Source: a bacterium (GTDB lineage Bacteria; Bacillota; Bacilli; Lactobacillales; Streptococcaceae). From it: 64,000 nucleotides of DNA. Positions within the stretch are counted from its first letter, which is position 1. Every line of letters begins with the position of its first letter. Below are positions 20,186 to 28,672 of the stretch, piece after piece. Both the position numbers and the translations under genes were made by a program. The stretch spans positions 1 to 64,000 of the forward strand of contig CAJNCY010000004.1 in NCBI GenBank assembly GCA_905221375.1, written 5' to 3'. The notes under the pieces were generated by a model, which did not search any database, was not told the DNA's origin, and worked only from the letters and a program-made list of their open reading frames with translations.

Positions 20186-21208
20186 TTAATCTACTTTTAC
20201 AATCCAACCTTCTGGCGCTTCAATATCACCAAACTGAATACCTGTCAATTCATCATAGAGTTTACGAGTCACAGGACCAACTTCTGTTTCACTATAGAAT
20301 ACATGGAAATCATCACCGTGTTGAATACCTCCAATTGGCGAAATAACTGCTGCCGTACCACAAGCACCTGCCTCTACAAAACGATCCAGCTTATCAATTG
20401 GAACATCACCCTCAATAGGTGTCAAGCCCAAGCGGTGTTCTGCCAAATAAAGCAAAGAATACTTAGTAATAGATGGCAAGATAGATGGACTCAATGGTGT
20501 TACAAATTCATTATCAGCTGTAATCCCAAAAAAGTTAGCTGAACCGACTTCTTCAATCTTTGTATGGGTTGAAGGGTCTAGGTAGATAACATCTGAGAAA
20601 TGACGTGATTTCGCCAATTTCCCTGGCAAGAGACTGGCAGCATAGTTCCCACCAACCTTAGCGGCACCTGTACCATTTGGGGCGGCACGGTCGTATTCAT
20701 CCTGAATCAAGAAGTTGGTTGGAACCAAACCACCCTTAAAGTAATTTCCAACTGGCATAGCAAAGATAGTGAAAATGTATTCCTCCGCTGGTTTTACCCC
20801 GATAATATCTCCAACACCAATCAAAAGGGGACGAAGATAAAGGGTTCCACCTGTTCCATATGGTGGTACGTATTCTTCATTCGCGCGGACAACTGCCTTA
20901 CAAGCTTCTACAAACATATCTGTCGGAACTTGTGGCATCAAGAGACGATCACAAGTACGTTGCAGGCGTTTGGCATTTTCGTCCGGACGGAAAAGTTGAA
21001 CACTACCATCCTTAGTACGATAAGCTTTCAAACCCTCAAATGCTTGTTGGCCATAGTGAAGACTTGGAGAAGACTCTGAAATATGCAAAGTTGCATCCTC
21101 TGTAAGCTCTCCTTGATTCCATTGTCCATTTTTAAAATGAGCAATATAGCGATAAGGTAATTTCATATAGGAGAAACCAAGGTTTTCCCAATCAATCGTT
21201 ACTGTCAT
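20186..21208 (-). CDS. ilvE: branched-chain amino acid aminotransferase
   Basis: 340-aa PLP enzyme interconverting Leu/Ile/Val and their 2-oxo acids. HYGQQAFEGLKAYR near residue 52, the PLP-Lys in GAAKVGGNYA near 200, and EEVGSANFFG near 240 are class IV aminotransferase landmarks of the IlvE type. TAAGGAG precedes the ATG. It heads a two-gene unit with the oligopeptide-binding protein and carries a consensus CodY site upstream, which suits repression when branched-chain amino acids are plentiful. Confidence 0.95.
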   Translation of the reverse strand: MTVTIDWENLGFSYMKLPYRYIAHFKNGQWNQGELTEDATLHISESSPSLHYGQQAFEGLKAYRTKDGSVQLFRPDENAKRLQRTCDRLLMPQVPTDMFVEACKAVVRANEEYVPPYGTGGTLYLRPLLIGVGDIIGVKPAEEYIFTIFAMPVGNYFKGGLVPTNFLIQDEYDRAAPNGTGAAKVGGNYAASLLPGKLAKSRHFSDVIYLDPSTHTKIEEVGSANFFGITADNEFVTPLSPSILPSITKYSLLYLAEHRLGLTPIEGDVPIDKLDRFVEAGACGTAAVISPIGGIQHGDDFHVFYSETEVGPVTRKLYDELTGIQFGDIEAPEGWIVKVD

Positions 21209-21242
21209 ATTCCACTCCTTATTCTAAAAACTTATTTCTTTT

Positions 21243-21296
21243 ATTCTACACTATTTTTCTAAAATAGCAAGCATATTTTGTAATTTTCAGAAAATT
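21243..21296 (-). promoter_or_regulatory. ilvE promoter and CodY box
   Basis: -10 TAGAAT (21243-21248), spacing 16, -35 TTGCTA (21265-21270). At 21282-21296 lies AATTTTCAGAAAATT, a 15/15 match to the CodY consensus AATTTTCWGAAAATT, 11 nt upstream of the -35. Confidence 0.8.
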
Positions 21297-21516
21297 TCTT
21301 CAATAAAAAGAATCTAAGGTATCTGTCGTAATGAATCCTATATGGAGATTGCATAAAGAACTCAAATTATTCTTCTATATCGTTTAGTAAAATCTATTCA
21401 ATAACTGAACTTATTTTTGACATACATAGAGCCCGTACATTAATATTGGTAACCTGTTTCGACAGAGATATGACAAAATGAACTAAAGATAGTACACAAT
21501 GTGGTGCAGTCATCTT

Positions 21517-22115
21517 ATGCCATATTCAATAGATTTACGTAAAAAAAGTTCTCGCCTATTGTAAGCGAACAGGTAGTATAATAGAATCATCACACGTTTT
21601 CCAAATCTCACGTAATCCCATTATCTAAAAGAGAAAATAGGTGTTCTAAACCATCAAGTAAAAGGAACAAAACCAAGAAAAGTTGATAGAGATAGACTTA
21701 AAAACTATCTTACTGACAATCCAGACGCTTATTTGACTAAAATAGCTTCTGAATTTGGCTGTCATCCAACAATAGCGTATTGAATCTAGAGTAGTACATT
21801 ACGGTTGCTAAAACATTTCTAGAAAAAATTGACTTTCTCAATCACTTTGTTCACATCTTATTTCAATCTACTATACTATCCACTATGCTCTCAAAGCTAT
21901 GGGCTACACTCGAAAAAAAGAATCACACCTACTATGAATAAGCACCAGAAAAAGTAGCTTTATTTCTTATTCCTCCCCACTCACCTGAGTACAATCTTAT
22001 TGAGAAAACCTGGGTTCATATCAAAAAGCACCTCAAAAAGACTTTTGTCCCAGATTCTTTTACGAGGCTTTTTTGTCCTACTCTTGTTTCAATCCGCTGT
22101 GTTTCTCATAAAAAA
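21517..22115 (+). mobile_element. IS630-family remnant interrupted by a RUP
   Basis: Plus-strand transposase remains. MPYSIDLRKK at 21517 is followed by frameshifts, then GVLNHQVKGTKPRKVDRDRLKNY-like and ASEFGCHPT pieces. A 104-nt insertion comes next, then HYALKAMGYTRKK. After a large deletion that removes the central catalytic domain, the remnant continues IPPHSPEYNLIEKTW with HIKKHLKK. It resembles IS630-Spn1 of pneumococci. It is a different subtype from the element at 7.3 kb. No intact terminal repeats found. Confidence 0.8.
21773..21878. repeat. RUP-like element inserted at TA
   Basis: About 104 nt between duplicated TA dinucleotides (21773-21774 and 21877-21878), splitting the transposase codons for HPT and HYALK. 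The sequence has the RUP features TTGAATCTAGA, AAAACATTTCTAGAAA and CATCTTATTTCAATCTACTATA. RUPs are about 107 bp and thought to be mobilised by IS630-Spn1 into TA targets. A related copy is at 41777. Confidence 0.75.
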
Positions 22116-22122
22116 ACAAAAG

Positions 22123-22149
22123 GATTAAGAAAGTCATTTTCCTTAATCC
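22123..22149 (-). terminator. terminator after the ATP-grasp gene
   Basis: GGATTAAG/CTTAATCC stem followed on the minus strand by TTTTGTTTTTTT. Confidence 0.85.
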
Positions 22150-22157
22150 GATAGTTC

Positions 22158-23324
22158 TTATTCTTGACGTTGTCCGAAATCTGCAATCATCTGCTCCATT
22201 TCTTGTCGGCTCGGAGTTGTCAGCATATAAAGGTAATCCCCTTGAAGTTCCGCAAAGGCCGCTGGCATGATCTTTTTAACCTTGAACTGCTGACTGTATT
22301 TGGCAAGCAAATCCTCTTCTGAATAAACATAGTGGGCATTGGCACGGCGAGAAGTAGCCAAACAATACTGAGGTTCAAACTCTGACACTGGGAACTCTTC
22401 TCCTGCGACTATAGCTGCGTAGCCACGATAGAGGTCCAAGGAATGAGCAAAATTATAAACATCGATAGTAAAACCACCTGCAGGGCGGTTATTGTACTCA
22501 ATGGCAATATAATCATCCCCTTCACGGAAGAACTCAATATGGAAAAAACGTTCTTTCATACCAAATTCTTTGACAATTGCCTCACCATATTTACGTAATT
22601 TAGGATCCATATCCTTGAGAACGTAATAAGAATTGTCCATCTTGTAAATCATGAGATCAAGCGGTGTATAGGCGTAGTCAAAGGTTGTTGAGAAAACAAT
22701 TTTACCATCCTTGTCCACAAGACCATCAAAGGTACAAATTTCGCTAGAGGTGACAAATTTCTCAAAGAAATAAACAGTTGAATGATCCCATTCTTGCTTG
22801 AAATGATTGATATCGTCTTCTGTCTCAAGCTTAAAGGTCGCGGCTGCTCCCACTCCATTGTCAGGTTTGGCAATCATTGGAAGGCCGATTTCTTTCACTG
22901 CTTGATCAACATCTGCTTCCGTCTCGATAACAGCTCCAGGGACCACAGGGACACCTGCTTTTTTGAAAAGCTTCTTCATTTCAGACTTAAATTTCGTCTT
23001 TTTGAGATCCTCTGGTTTGGCACCAAAAACATTGAATTGTTCTCTGAGTGTTGCATCCAACTCAAGCCAGTATTCATTATGAGACTCGATGCGGTCAATC
23101 GGGCCATGTTTATAAAAGAGAAAAGCAACTGCTCTCTTGACTTCATCTATATTTTCAAGATTGTCCACACGGAAATACTCGGTCAGGCTATTGCGTAAAG
23201 GCTCATCCAATTGCTCGTAAGGTTCCTGACCAATTCCCAATACGGTGATGCCTTTATTGGCTAGCTCAATAGTAAACTGTTGAAAGTTTTGTGGATAGTA
23301 GGGAGAAATAACAAGGTAATTCAT
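22158..23324 (-). CDS. ATP-grasp family ligase-like protein
   Basis: 388-aa cytoplasmic ATP-grasp protein. An N-terminal pre-ATP-grasp Rossmann-like region (MNYLVISPYYP) is followed by the nucleotide-binding part with MIAKPDNGVGAAATF near residue 150-165, VTSSEICTFDGLV, and the metal-binding HIEFF and AIEYNNRPAGG segments near 285-300. Such proteins join a carboxylate to an amine, thiol or similar group through an acyl phosphate; the substrates here are unknown. AAAGGAG precedes the ATG. It lies 12 nt after a putative esterase gene, as the third gene of an esterase-esterase-ATP-grasp unit ending in a strong terminator. Confidence 0.8.
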   Translation of the reverse strand: MNYLVISPYYPQNFQQFTIELANKGITVLGIGQEPYEQLDEPLRNSLTEYFRVDNLENIDEVKRAVAFLFYKHGPIDRIESHNEYWLELDATLREQFNVFGAKPEDLKKTKFKSEMKKLFKKAGVPVVPGAVIETEADVDQAVKEIGLPMIAKPDNGVGAAATFKLETEDDINHFKQEWDHSTVYFFEKFVTSSEICTFDGLVDKDGKIVFSTTFDYAYTPLDLMIYKMDNSYYVLKDMDPKLRKYGEAIVKEFGMKERFFHIEFFREGDDYIAIEYNNRPAGGFTIDVYNFAHSLDLYRGYAAIVAGEEFPVSEFEPQYCLATSRRANAHYVYSEEDLLAKYSQQFKVKKIMPAAFAELQGDYLYMLTTPSRQEMEQMIADFGQRQE

Positions 23325-23336
23325 AGGTAACTCCTT

Positions 23337-24077
23337 TTATAAATAGAGATTGCCGAGGAAATAAGGCATTTGTTTGCGCCACCATTCCCAGTCGTGGGCG
23401 ACATCATGTCCCCATTCAGCAAACCAGGCTGGAATTTGTTTCTGGTCAAAGGCTTCTTTGAGCTTGTAGAAGGATGGTAAACCATCTTGTTCCCAGGCTC
23501 CAAGACCCGTACACAGCACAATCTCTGCCTGACGGTAACGGTCAATAAACCAGCCGTCGTTTTGATTCCAGATATAATCTACTGGCGAGTTTTGGTAAAT
23601 AGCATCGTCGTTGTAGTAATCGCCGACAAAGAAACGTGCATCATAAACACCACTAAGAGCAATCACCTTGGTAAAGACATCTGGATGCTGGAGAAAAAAG
23701 TTGACTGCATGGTAGGCGCCCATCGAACAACCTGTTGTCATCATGCCATCAAACCAACCTGTCTTATGCTTGATAAAAGGAATGGCCTCCTCAATCACAT
23801 AGCGTTCGTAGGCACGGTGCATCTCCGCTTGGTCATGACCGTTTTTCCAAGTGGCCAACCAGCTCTCACTGTCTACACTGGAGAGGGTAAAGAACTGGAC
23901 ACGGCCTTCCTCGATAAAGGAAGCACAGGCATCAATCATGCCAAAATCATAGTATTCGTTATGACTACCACCTGATGAAGCAAAGACCACAACTGGAATC
24001 CCAGCATGACCATAACTGTTAAGGTACATTTCACGGTTAAGATTGCCACTCCAGTGGCCAAGATGTTCAATATGCAT
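23337..24077 (-). CDS. putative esterase (alpha/beta hydrolase)
   Basis: 246-aa serine hydrolase of the esterase D-like family. The nucleophile elbow is GCSMGAYHA near residue 130 (Ser), a candidate acid lies in the strand around VLCTGLGAWE, and the catalytic His is in EWGHDVAHDWEWW near 220. No signal peptide, so it acts in the cytoplasm. A GGAGAAA site precedes the ATG. 18 nt separate it from the upstream paralogue. Substrate unknown. Confidence 0.8.
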   Translation of the reverse strand: MHIEHLGHWSGNLNREMYLNSYGHAGIPVVVFASSGGSHNEYYDFGMIDACASFIEEGRVQFFTLSSVDSESWLATWKNGHDQAEMHRAYERYVIEEAIPFIKHKTGWFDGMMTTGCSMGAYHAVNFFLQHPDVFTKVIALSGVYDARFFVGDYYNDDAIYQNSPVDYIWNQNDGWFIDRYRQAEIVLCTGLGAWEQDGLPSFYKLKEAFDQKQIPAWFAEWGHDVAHDWEWWRKQMPYFLGNLYL

Positions 24078-24095
24078 ATTTTCTCCTTTCTTACT

Positions 24096-24920
24096 TTACC
24101 AGTTTTCTGCAAAAAATCTCAGACAGTCTGGTAAATTTTCCGACCAAGGGATTTCACTATGGATGGCACCAGACTGAACTTTTAAGACAAGATTGCCCAA
24201 GTGAACTCCCCCTGCTATCAAATCATGGTAATAGCGAAGCGAAGAGTCGATATAGGCTTGTTTGATATTACCAGCCATCAAGGTCTTGTCTGTATCATCC
24301 GCTTCTTCCGTTCCCACATAGATGAAGATACGCTGATCAGGTGATAGTTTTTTGCGCTCGATATAGCGGTTAAAGGCTTCTTGGTGGAGCCAGTTGGCAG
24401 ATGAAAAGACGCCCAAGCAACCAATTTGGTCTTGGTATTCCAAACCGATAAACTGGGTAATATTGCCTCCTAGTGAGGAACCAATCATAGCCGTATGCTG
24501 GCGGTCTGCTTTTGTACGGTAGTTCTCATCGATAAAAGGTTTGACCACCTCCATGACAAACTCGGCATACTCCACACCCTTGCCACCAAATTGCTGCCCT
24601 GGGATAGGAGATTCTTGGAACTTCCAAGCTGCATACTCATTCATCCGCCCCATACCATCATTATCAATGGCTACGACAATCATGCGACTGATATCAGGAT
24701 TACGCTTAATAGCGGGGATAATCTTCCATGAATGACCAATGAAAGACTCCTTGCTATAAAAAACATTTTGCCCGTCATGAAAGTAAACAACAGGATAGGA
24801 ACGATCCGTGTCTTTCTCATAATCTTTAGGTAGAAGAACACGCACACGGCGCTCCTTACCTGTATAAGGAACCTTGAGTTTGTGTTCTTTCATTTTTAGA
24901 TAAAAGTAGGATTGATTCAT
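24096..24920 (-). CDS. putative esterase (alpha/beta hydrolase)
   Basis: 274-aa hydrolase related to its neighbour. It has PVVYFHDGQNVF near residue 45, the nucleophile elbow GSSLGGN near 147, and the late His in GAIHSEIPW. No signal peptide. I chose the ATG at 24920; a TTG eight codons earlier lacks a ribosome site. A weak GAGAG is the only Shine-Dalgarno candidate. It has its own extended -10 promoter and heads the three-gene unit. The family includes esterases acting on glycan acyl groups, siderophores and S-formylglutathione; none can be chosen from sequence alone. Confidence 0.8.
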   Translation of the reverse strand: MNQSYFYLKMKEHKLKVPYTGKERRVRVLLPKDYEKDTDRSYPVVYFHDGQNVFYSKESFIGHSWKIIPAIKRNPDISRMIVVAIDNDGMGRMNEYAAWKFQESPIPGQQFGGKGVEYAEFVMEVVKPFIDENYRTKADRQHTAMIGSSLGGNITQFIGLEYQDQIGCLGVFSSANWLHQEAFNRYIERKKLSPDQRIFIYVGTEEADDTDKTLMAGNIKQAYIDSSLRYYHDLIAGGVHLGNLVLKVQSGAIHSEIPWSENLPDCLRFFAENW

Positions 24921-24955
24921 TGTCAGAAAACTCTCTATATTCAAAATTTATTCTT

Positions 24956-24964
24956 ATTATATCA
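24956..24964 (-). promoter_or_regulatory. promoter of the esterase/ATP-grasp unit
   Basis: TG-A-TATAAT on the minus strand, 36 nt before the esterase ATG. Confidence 0.6.
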
Positions 24965-24974
24965 CAGTTTAAGA

Positions 24975-25022
24975 AAAAAAGTCAGTTTTTCTTCCATTTT
25001 TGGATTAAAAACTAACTTTTTC
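24975..25022 (-). terminator. terminator after thiI
   Basis: About 16-bp imperfect stem, GAAAAAGTTAGTTTTT pairing with AAAAACTGACTTTTTT, with a long T-run on the minus strand. Confidence 0.8.
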
Positions 25023-25055
25023 ATTTAATTTTCTAAATTCTTTTGGATTTTCTGA

Positions 25056-26270
25056 TTAGAGGAGATTCTCAATCAAGTCATCGACTTCATCTTTTTCAGC
25101 CTGCGGTGTGATCTCAGTAATCATGATTCCAGCCACTGCGCGCTCAACCAAACCTTCAACATCCATGCGTGCTTCATACTGCTCTGCATTCTTAATCTTA
25201 GGATTGGTCTTAGGACGGTCTGGTGCAAAAATAGTACAGCAGTCTTCAAACGGTTGGATAGAGATTTCAAAGGTATCGATTTCCTGGGCGATGTCAATGA
25301 TTTCCAACTTGTCCATAGTAACCACAGGGCGGATGATAGGGGTGTTGGTTACAGCATTAATCGCCTGCATACTTTCAAGAGTTTGGCTGGCTACTTGACC
25401 AAGGCTTTCCCCATTAATAATAACCAAACCATTTCGTACCTCACGGATACGATCAGTAATCCGCATCATAAAACGACGAGTCAAGGTCATGAGATAGGCT
25501 TCTGGCGCCTTGGCCTTAATTTCCTCTTGGATCTCTGTAAAAGGCACTTCGATAAACTGGATATTGCCACCAAACTTGGTCAATTTACGGGTCAAATCTT
25601 GGGCTTTTTTGAGAGCACCTGGACTGGTGTAAGGTGGGCTAGCAAAGTGAACGGCCTCAATATCTACCCCACGTTTAAGGGCTAGATAGCCAGCTACAGG
25701 TGAGTCAATTCCCCCTGACAACATAAGCATGCCCTTACCAGAAGTTCCCACTGGCAAGCCACCTGCCCCTCGAATGGTTTCATAGGAAAGATAAGCCGCC
25801 TCTTCACGAATCTCCACCTGAAGATTGATGTCAGGATTTTTCATCTGAGCTTGCACATTTGGAATTGCTTCAAAAACAGCTCCTCCAAGCGTTTGGTTGA
25901 GTTCACGACTATCAAGTTCAAAGTTGTGGTCGCTACGCTTGCTAGAAATCTTAAAGGTCATCCCTTCCTTGTAGATGTCCTGCATAATCTCTTGAACAGA
26001 AGACTTCAGGACTTCTACAGATTTTTCAACCTTATACACTGGAGAAAAATTCTGAATTCCAAAGACTTGCTTAAGTGATTCTGCTACTGCTGTGTAATCC
26101 GCCCCATTGAGGTAAGCGTGGGCACGGTCGCGATCTGCGGTTACCTTAACTTGGGGATAGATGGACAAAACGTCCGAAATATTATTGCGAAGTTTATTGA
26201 TGAAACGCATACGGTTCTTACCCTTGGTTGACAATTCTCCGTAACGAATCATAATTTCTGAATACTGCAT
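25056..26270 (-). CDS. thiI: tRNA 4-thiouridine synthase / sulfurtransferase ThiI
   Basis: 404-aa enzyme that adenylates uridine 8 of tRNA and replaces its oxygen with sulfur. A ferredoxin-like and THUMP region covers about residues 1-165. The PP-loop [13 protein letters not shown] is near residue 183, and the [10 protein letters not shown] cysteines are near 340. The C-terminal rhodanese domain of the E. coli enzyme is absent, as in Bacillus, where a dedicated desulfurase supplies sulfur. It begins 8 nt after the cysteine desulfurase gene, consistent with that pairing. Confidence 0.94.
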   Translation of the reverse strand: MQYSEIMIRYGELSTKGKNRMRFINKLRNNISDVLSIYPQVKVTADRDRAHAYLNGADYTAVAESLKQVFGIQNFSPVYKVEKSVEVLKSSVQEIMQDIYKEGMTFKISSKRSDHNFELDSRELNQTLGGAVFEAIPNVQAQMKNPDINLQVEIREEAAYLSYETIRGAGGLPVGTSGKGMLMLSGGIDSPVAGYLALKRGVDIEAVHFASPPYTSPGALKKAQDLTRKLTKFGGNIQFIEVPFTEIQEEIKAKAPEAYLMTLTRRFMMRITDRIREVRNGLVIINGESLGQVASQTLESMQAINAVTNTPIIRPVVTMDKLEIIDIAQEIDTFEISIQPFEDCCTIFAPDRPKTNPKIKNAEQYEARMDVEGLVERAVAGIMITEITPQAEKDEVDDLIENLL

Positions 26271-26278
26271 GAATGCTC

Positions 26279-27421
26279 CTATCTTACTTTTCTAGTTTGA
26301 TTGTAAATTAATTTTAGCTTGGTCAAGAACTGCTCGACCTGACTCATATCATTTTCAAGGTCTAGGCTAAGACGCACAGCTGACTGGGCCTTATCCTTGT
26401 CCACTTCCATAGCAATCAAGGTTCCAGCTGGTTTTCCTGCCTTGGACGAACAAGCCGAAGTTGTGGAAATGAAAATATCATAGTCTTCAAAGGCGTGAAC
26501 AATGACCTCACCACGAACACCCTTAATTCCAAAAGTCAGGATATGAGGGGCAAAATCTTCCTCATCAGAAAAGACAAATATATCTGGATAGTCCAAAAGG
26601 GCTTGACGAATCACTGCCTTCATCTGCCCAGTCTTGCTAGTAAAGATATCTAGCTTTTCCATAGACAAACGGAGAGCCTTGGCTGTCGCAGCAATCCCTG
26701 CCACATTTTCAGTTGTCGAACGATAATCGCGCTCCTGGCCACCACCTGTTAAAAGAGGCGTAATCTTCTTGCCAGACTTGATATAGACAAAGCCAACACC
26801 TCGGACACCATGAAACTTATGACTAGAGAAGGTCGCAAAATCCACTCTATCAGTTAGATACTTTTCAGTCGGAATTTTAGCAAGTGCCTGAACTGCATCA
26901 ACATGAAAGGAAATAGTTGGCTTGTCTGCCAAGAGTTCTGAAATAGCCTCAATAGGTTGGATAGAACCGATTTCATTGTTTACTGCCATGACAGAAATTA
27001 GGATTGTATCAGGTCGTATCAAACCTGCTAGCGCCTCTACATCCACAAATCCTTTGTTATCAACTGGAGCAAAATCCACTTCAAAACCTTGAGATTTCAA
27101 CCAGATGGCTGACTCTTTAACTGCTGGATGTTCAATGGCAGATACGATGATGTGCTTGCCAAACTGGGCTTTTTCAAAGGCCACACCCTTGATAACCCAG
27201 TTATCCCCTTCTGTTCCACCAGAGGTAAAGAAGATTTCCTCACTTTTCTTACCAATCAAATCCGCAATTTGCTTCCGGGAAGCATCTAAGATTCGTGTTG
27301 CCTGGTCTCCCAAACGATGGAGACTAGATGGGTTTCCTAAAATTTTTGAAGCGACCTGCATATAGGTTTCAAGTGCTTCAGGATAAGGCTTGGTCGTCGC
27401 CGAATTATCAAAGTAAATCAT
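26279..27421 (-). CDS. cysteine desulfurase (NifS/IscS-like, ThiI partner)
   Basis: 380-aa group I PLP desulfurase. [10 protein letters not shown] begins the protein, the PLP-Lys is in [13 protein letters not shown] near 203, and the active-site Cys lies in a SACSSKAG loop near 325. It likely makes persulfide for ThiI (NifZ-like role), separate from SufS. The ATG at 27421 is the family start. The frame is open 20 codons further, but those overlap the promoter. The ribosome site is weak (GAAAGCGTGAG). Confidence 0.9.
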   Translation of the reverse strand: MIYFDNSATTKPYPEALETYMQVASKILGNPSSLHRLGDQATRILDASRKQIADLIGKKSEEIFFTSGGTEGDNWVIKGVAFEKAQFGKHIIVSAIEHPAVKESAIWLKSQGFEVDFAPVDNKGFVDVEALAGLIRPDTILISVMAVNNEIGSIQPIEAISELLADKPTISFHVDAVQALAKIPTEKYLTDRVDFATFSSHKFHGVRGVGFVYIKSGKKITPLLTGGGQERDYRSTTENVAGIAATAKALRLSMEKLDIFTSKTGQMKAVIRQALLDYPDIFVFSDEEDFAPHILTFGIKGVRGEVIVHAFEDYDIFISTTSACSSKAGKPAGTLIAMEVDKDKAQSAVRLSLDLENDMSQVEQFLTKLKLIYNQTRKVR

Positions 27422-27452
27422 GTTTCTCACGCTTTCTAAAATCACTTCTTCT

Positions 27453-27481
27453 ATTGTATCATGAAACGGAGCTTGCGACAA
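27453..27481 (-). promoter_or_regulatory. promoter of desulfurase-thiI
   Basis: -10 TACAAT (27453-27458) with TG-A extension, 17-nt spacer, -35 TTGTCG (27476-27481). Confidence 0.6.
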
Positions 27482-27501
27482 GAAAGGGCAATTCCTCTTT
27501 T

Positions 27502-27533
27502 TTTAAGATTTTTTTAAAGAAATGCGGTATAAT
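27502..27533 (+). promoter_or_regulatory. promoter with CiaR box
   Basis: TTTAAG (27502-27507), N5, TTTAAA (27513-27518), 9 nt, TATAAT (27528-27533). This is 11 of 12 to the CiaR direct repeat at the expected distance from the -10. It drives the gene at 27559. Confidence 0.75.
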
Positions 27534-27558
27534 AAATTTTAATCAAAGGAGAGAATGT

Positions 27559-27996
27559 ATGTCTAATTATCGTAGAACTTCAAAACCAAAAACAGAACAC
27601 ATCAAAAAAGGCTTCACGGTCTTTCAAAAAATCGTTGCTACAATCGCTAGTATCCTTGGCTTGATTACCGCAAGTATCACTATCATGAACGCCTTGGATA
27701 ATAACAAAAATACTAAAAAAGAACCTACGACAAGCCAGACGACAACTATTGTCAAAGAAATTCAAAAAGAATCCCCTAAGGAAAATACTAGTCCCAATAA
27801 GGAAAATCACACCACTCAAGAAAAAACACAACAAGAAGAAACGCCAAAATCTAGCGTCAAGGAAGAGAAAAAAGAAGAGCAGAAAACATCAACTCAGGAT
27901 TCTTCTACTCCTGCTCCTACTCCAAGTAAACCTGCTACTGAAAACGAAAAACAGGTCAATCCGCCAACTTCAGAAAATAAAAGCAATCCTCAGTAA
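27559..27996 (+). CDS. single-pass membrane protein with low-complexity tail, probable CiaR target
   Basis: 145-aa protein. The N terminus is basic (MSNYRRTSKPKTEHIKKG), followed by one hydrophobic segment near residues 25-46 (IVATIASILGLITASITIM). A long tail rich in Lys, Glu, Thr, Ser and Pro continues to the end with repeats such as EKTQQEETPKSS. Topology is probably cytoplasmic N terminus with an external, wall-spanning tail. AAAGGAGAG precedes the ATG. It stands alone on the plus strand behind a strong CiaR box. I recall a hypothetical gene among R6 CiaR targets (spr0782) that may be the orthologue but cannot check it. Function unknown. Confidence 0.75.
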   Translation: MSNYRRTSKPKTEHIKKGFTVFQKIVATIASILGLITASITIMNALDNNKNTKKEPTTSQTTTIVKEIQKESPKENTSPNKENHTTQEKTQQEETPKSSVKEEKKEEQKTSTQDSSTPAPTPSKPATENEKQVNPPTSENKSNPQ

Positions 27997-28063
27997 GCAC
28001 ATGATCTAAGAAAAAATCAACTCAAAAAATAAAACTGCGCAGTAACTTCTGTCTTGACCACAA

Positions 28064-28159
28064 TCAAGCTAAAGAGAGACTGTGTTTTTGTATAATTGAT
28101 GTTTTAGATGCTAGATTCTTGACCAATTTTGTGAGATTCATACTCATAAAGATAAATCC
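28064..28159 (-). pseudogene. possible C-terminal remnant of a transposase
   Basis: A 31-codon minus-strand frame reads LGFIFMSMNLTKLVKNLASK and ends SLSLA-stop. It resembles the C-terminal end of transposases with a terminal MNLTKLVKNL-type helix, but the match is from memory. The rest of 27997-28373 holds no gene that I can support. Confidence 0.35.
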
Positions 28160-28373
28160 TAGCTATGTTATGACAGCTTATTTATTTCTAACATAAACTC
28201 TGCACATGCCAAAAATACTCTCTCATCTGCCCCAAAAGGGAAAACATCCATTTTCTGTTTGACATAAATTCAAAAGCCTTCTTCACGCAGAAGTTAGTAA
28301 CCCTTTTACATCTGACATAAATAACCTAGTTCAACCACTTCATAGGCATTACTTCCTGTTTTATTCTTATTTC

Positions 28374-28568
28374 ATACTCTTCGAAAATCTCTTCAAACCA
28401 CGTCAGCATCACCTTACCGTAGATATGGTTACTGACTTCGTCAGTTCTATCCACAACCTCAAAACAGTGTTTTGAGCTGACTTCGTCAGTTTTATCTGCA
28501 ACCTCAAAGTTGTACTTTGAGCAACCTGTGGCTAGCTTCCTAGTTTGCTCTTTGATTTTCATTGGGTA
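28374..28568 (-). repeat. BOX element, A-B-B-C
   Basis: 195 nt on the minus strand: boxA 28523-28568, two 45-nt boxB modules (28478-28522 and 28433-28477), boxC 28374-28432. Each boxB carries GCTCAAA...TTTGAGGTTG and ends CTGACGAAGTCA. The open frame running through it is an artefact of the repeat. BOX elements form stable RNA structures and are typical of pneumococci and close relatives. Confidence 0.95.
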
Positions 28569-28672
28569 TCAATTATAAACCATGGCATAATAAAACGAGC
28601 ATATCCAACTGATACATCGCTCGTTTTTTTGATATTTTAGAGGTGATTTTTTGCTCAACCTCTTTTTGCTTA

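Noticed and set aside
27328..27558. Upstream extension of the 145-aa plus-strand gene
   Set aside because: Would run back into the desulfurase gene and across the promoter; ATG at 27559 has the ribosome site.
28326..28562. 78-codon minus-strand frame
   Set aside because: It runs through a BOX element; its repetitive TDEVS pattern comes from the boxB modules and there is no ribosome site.
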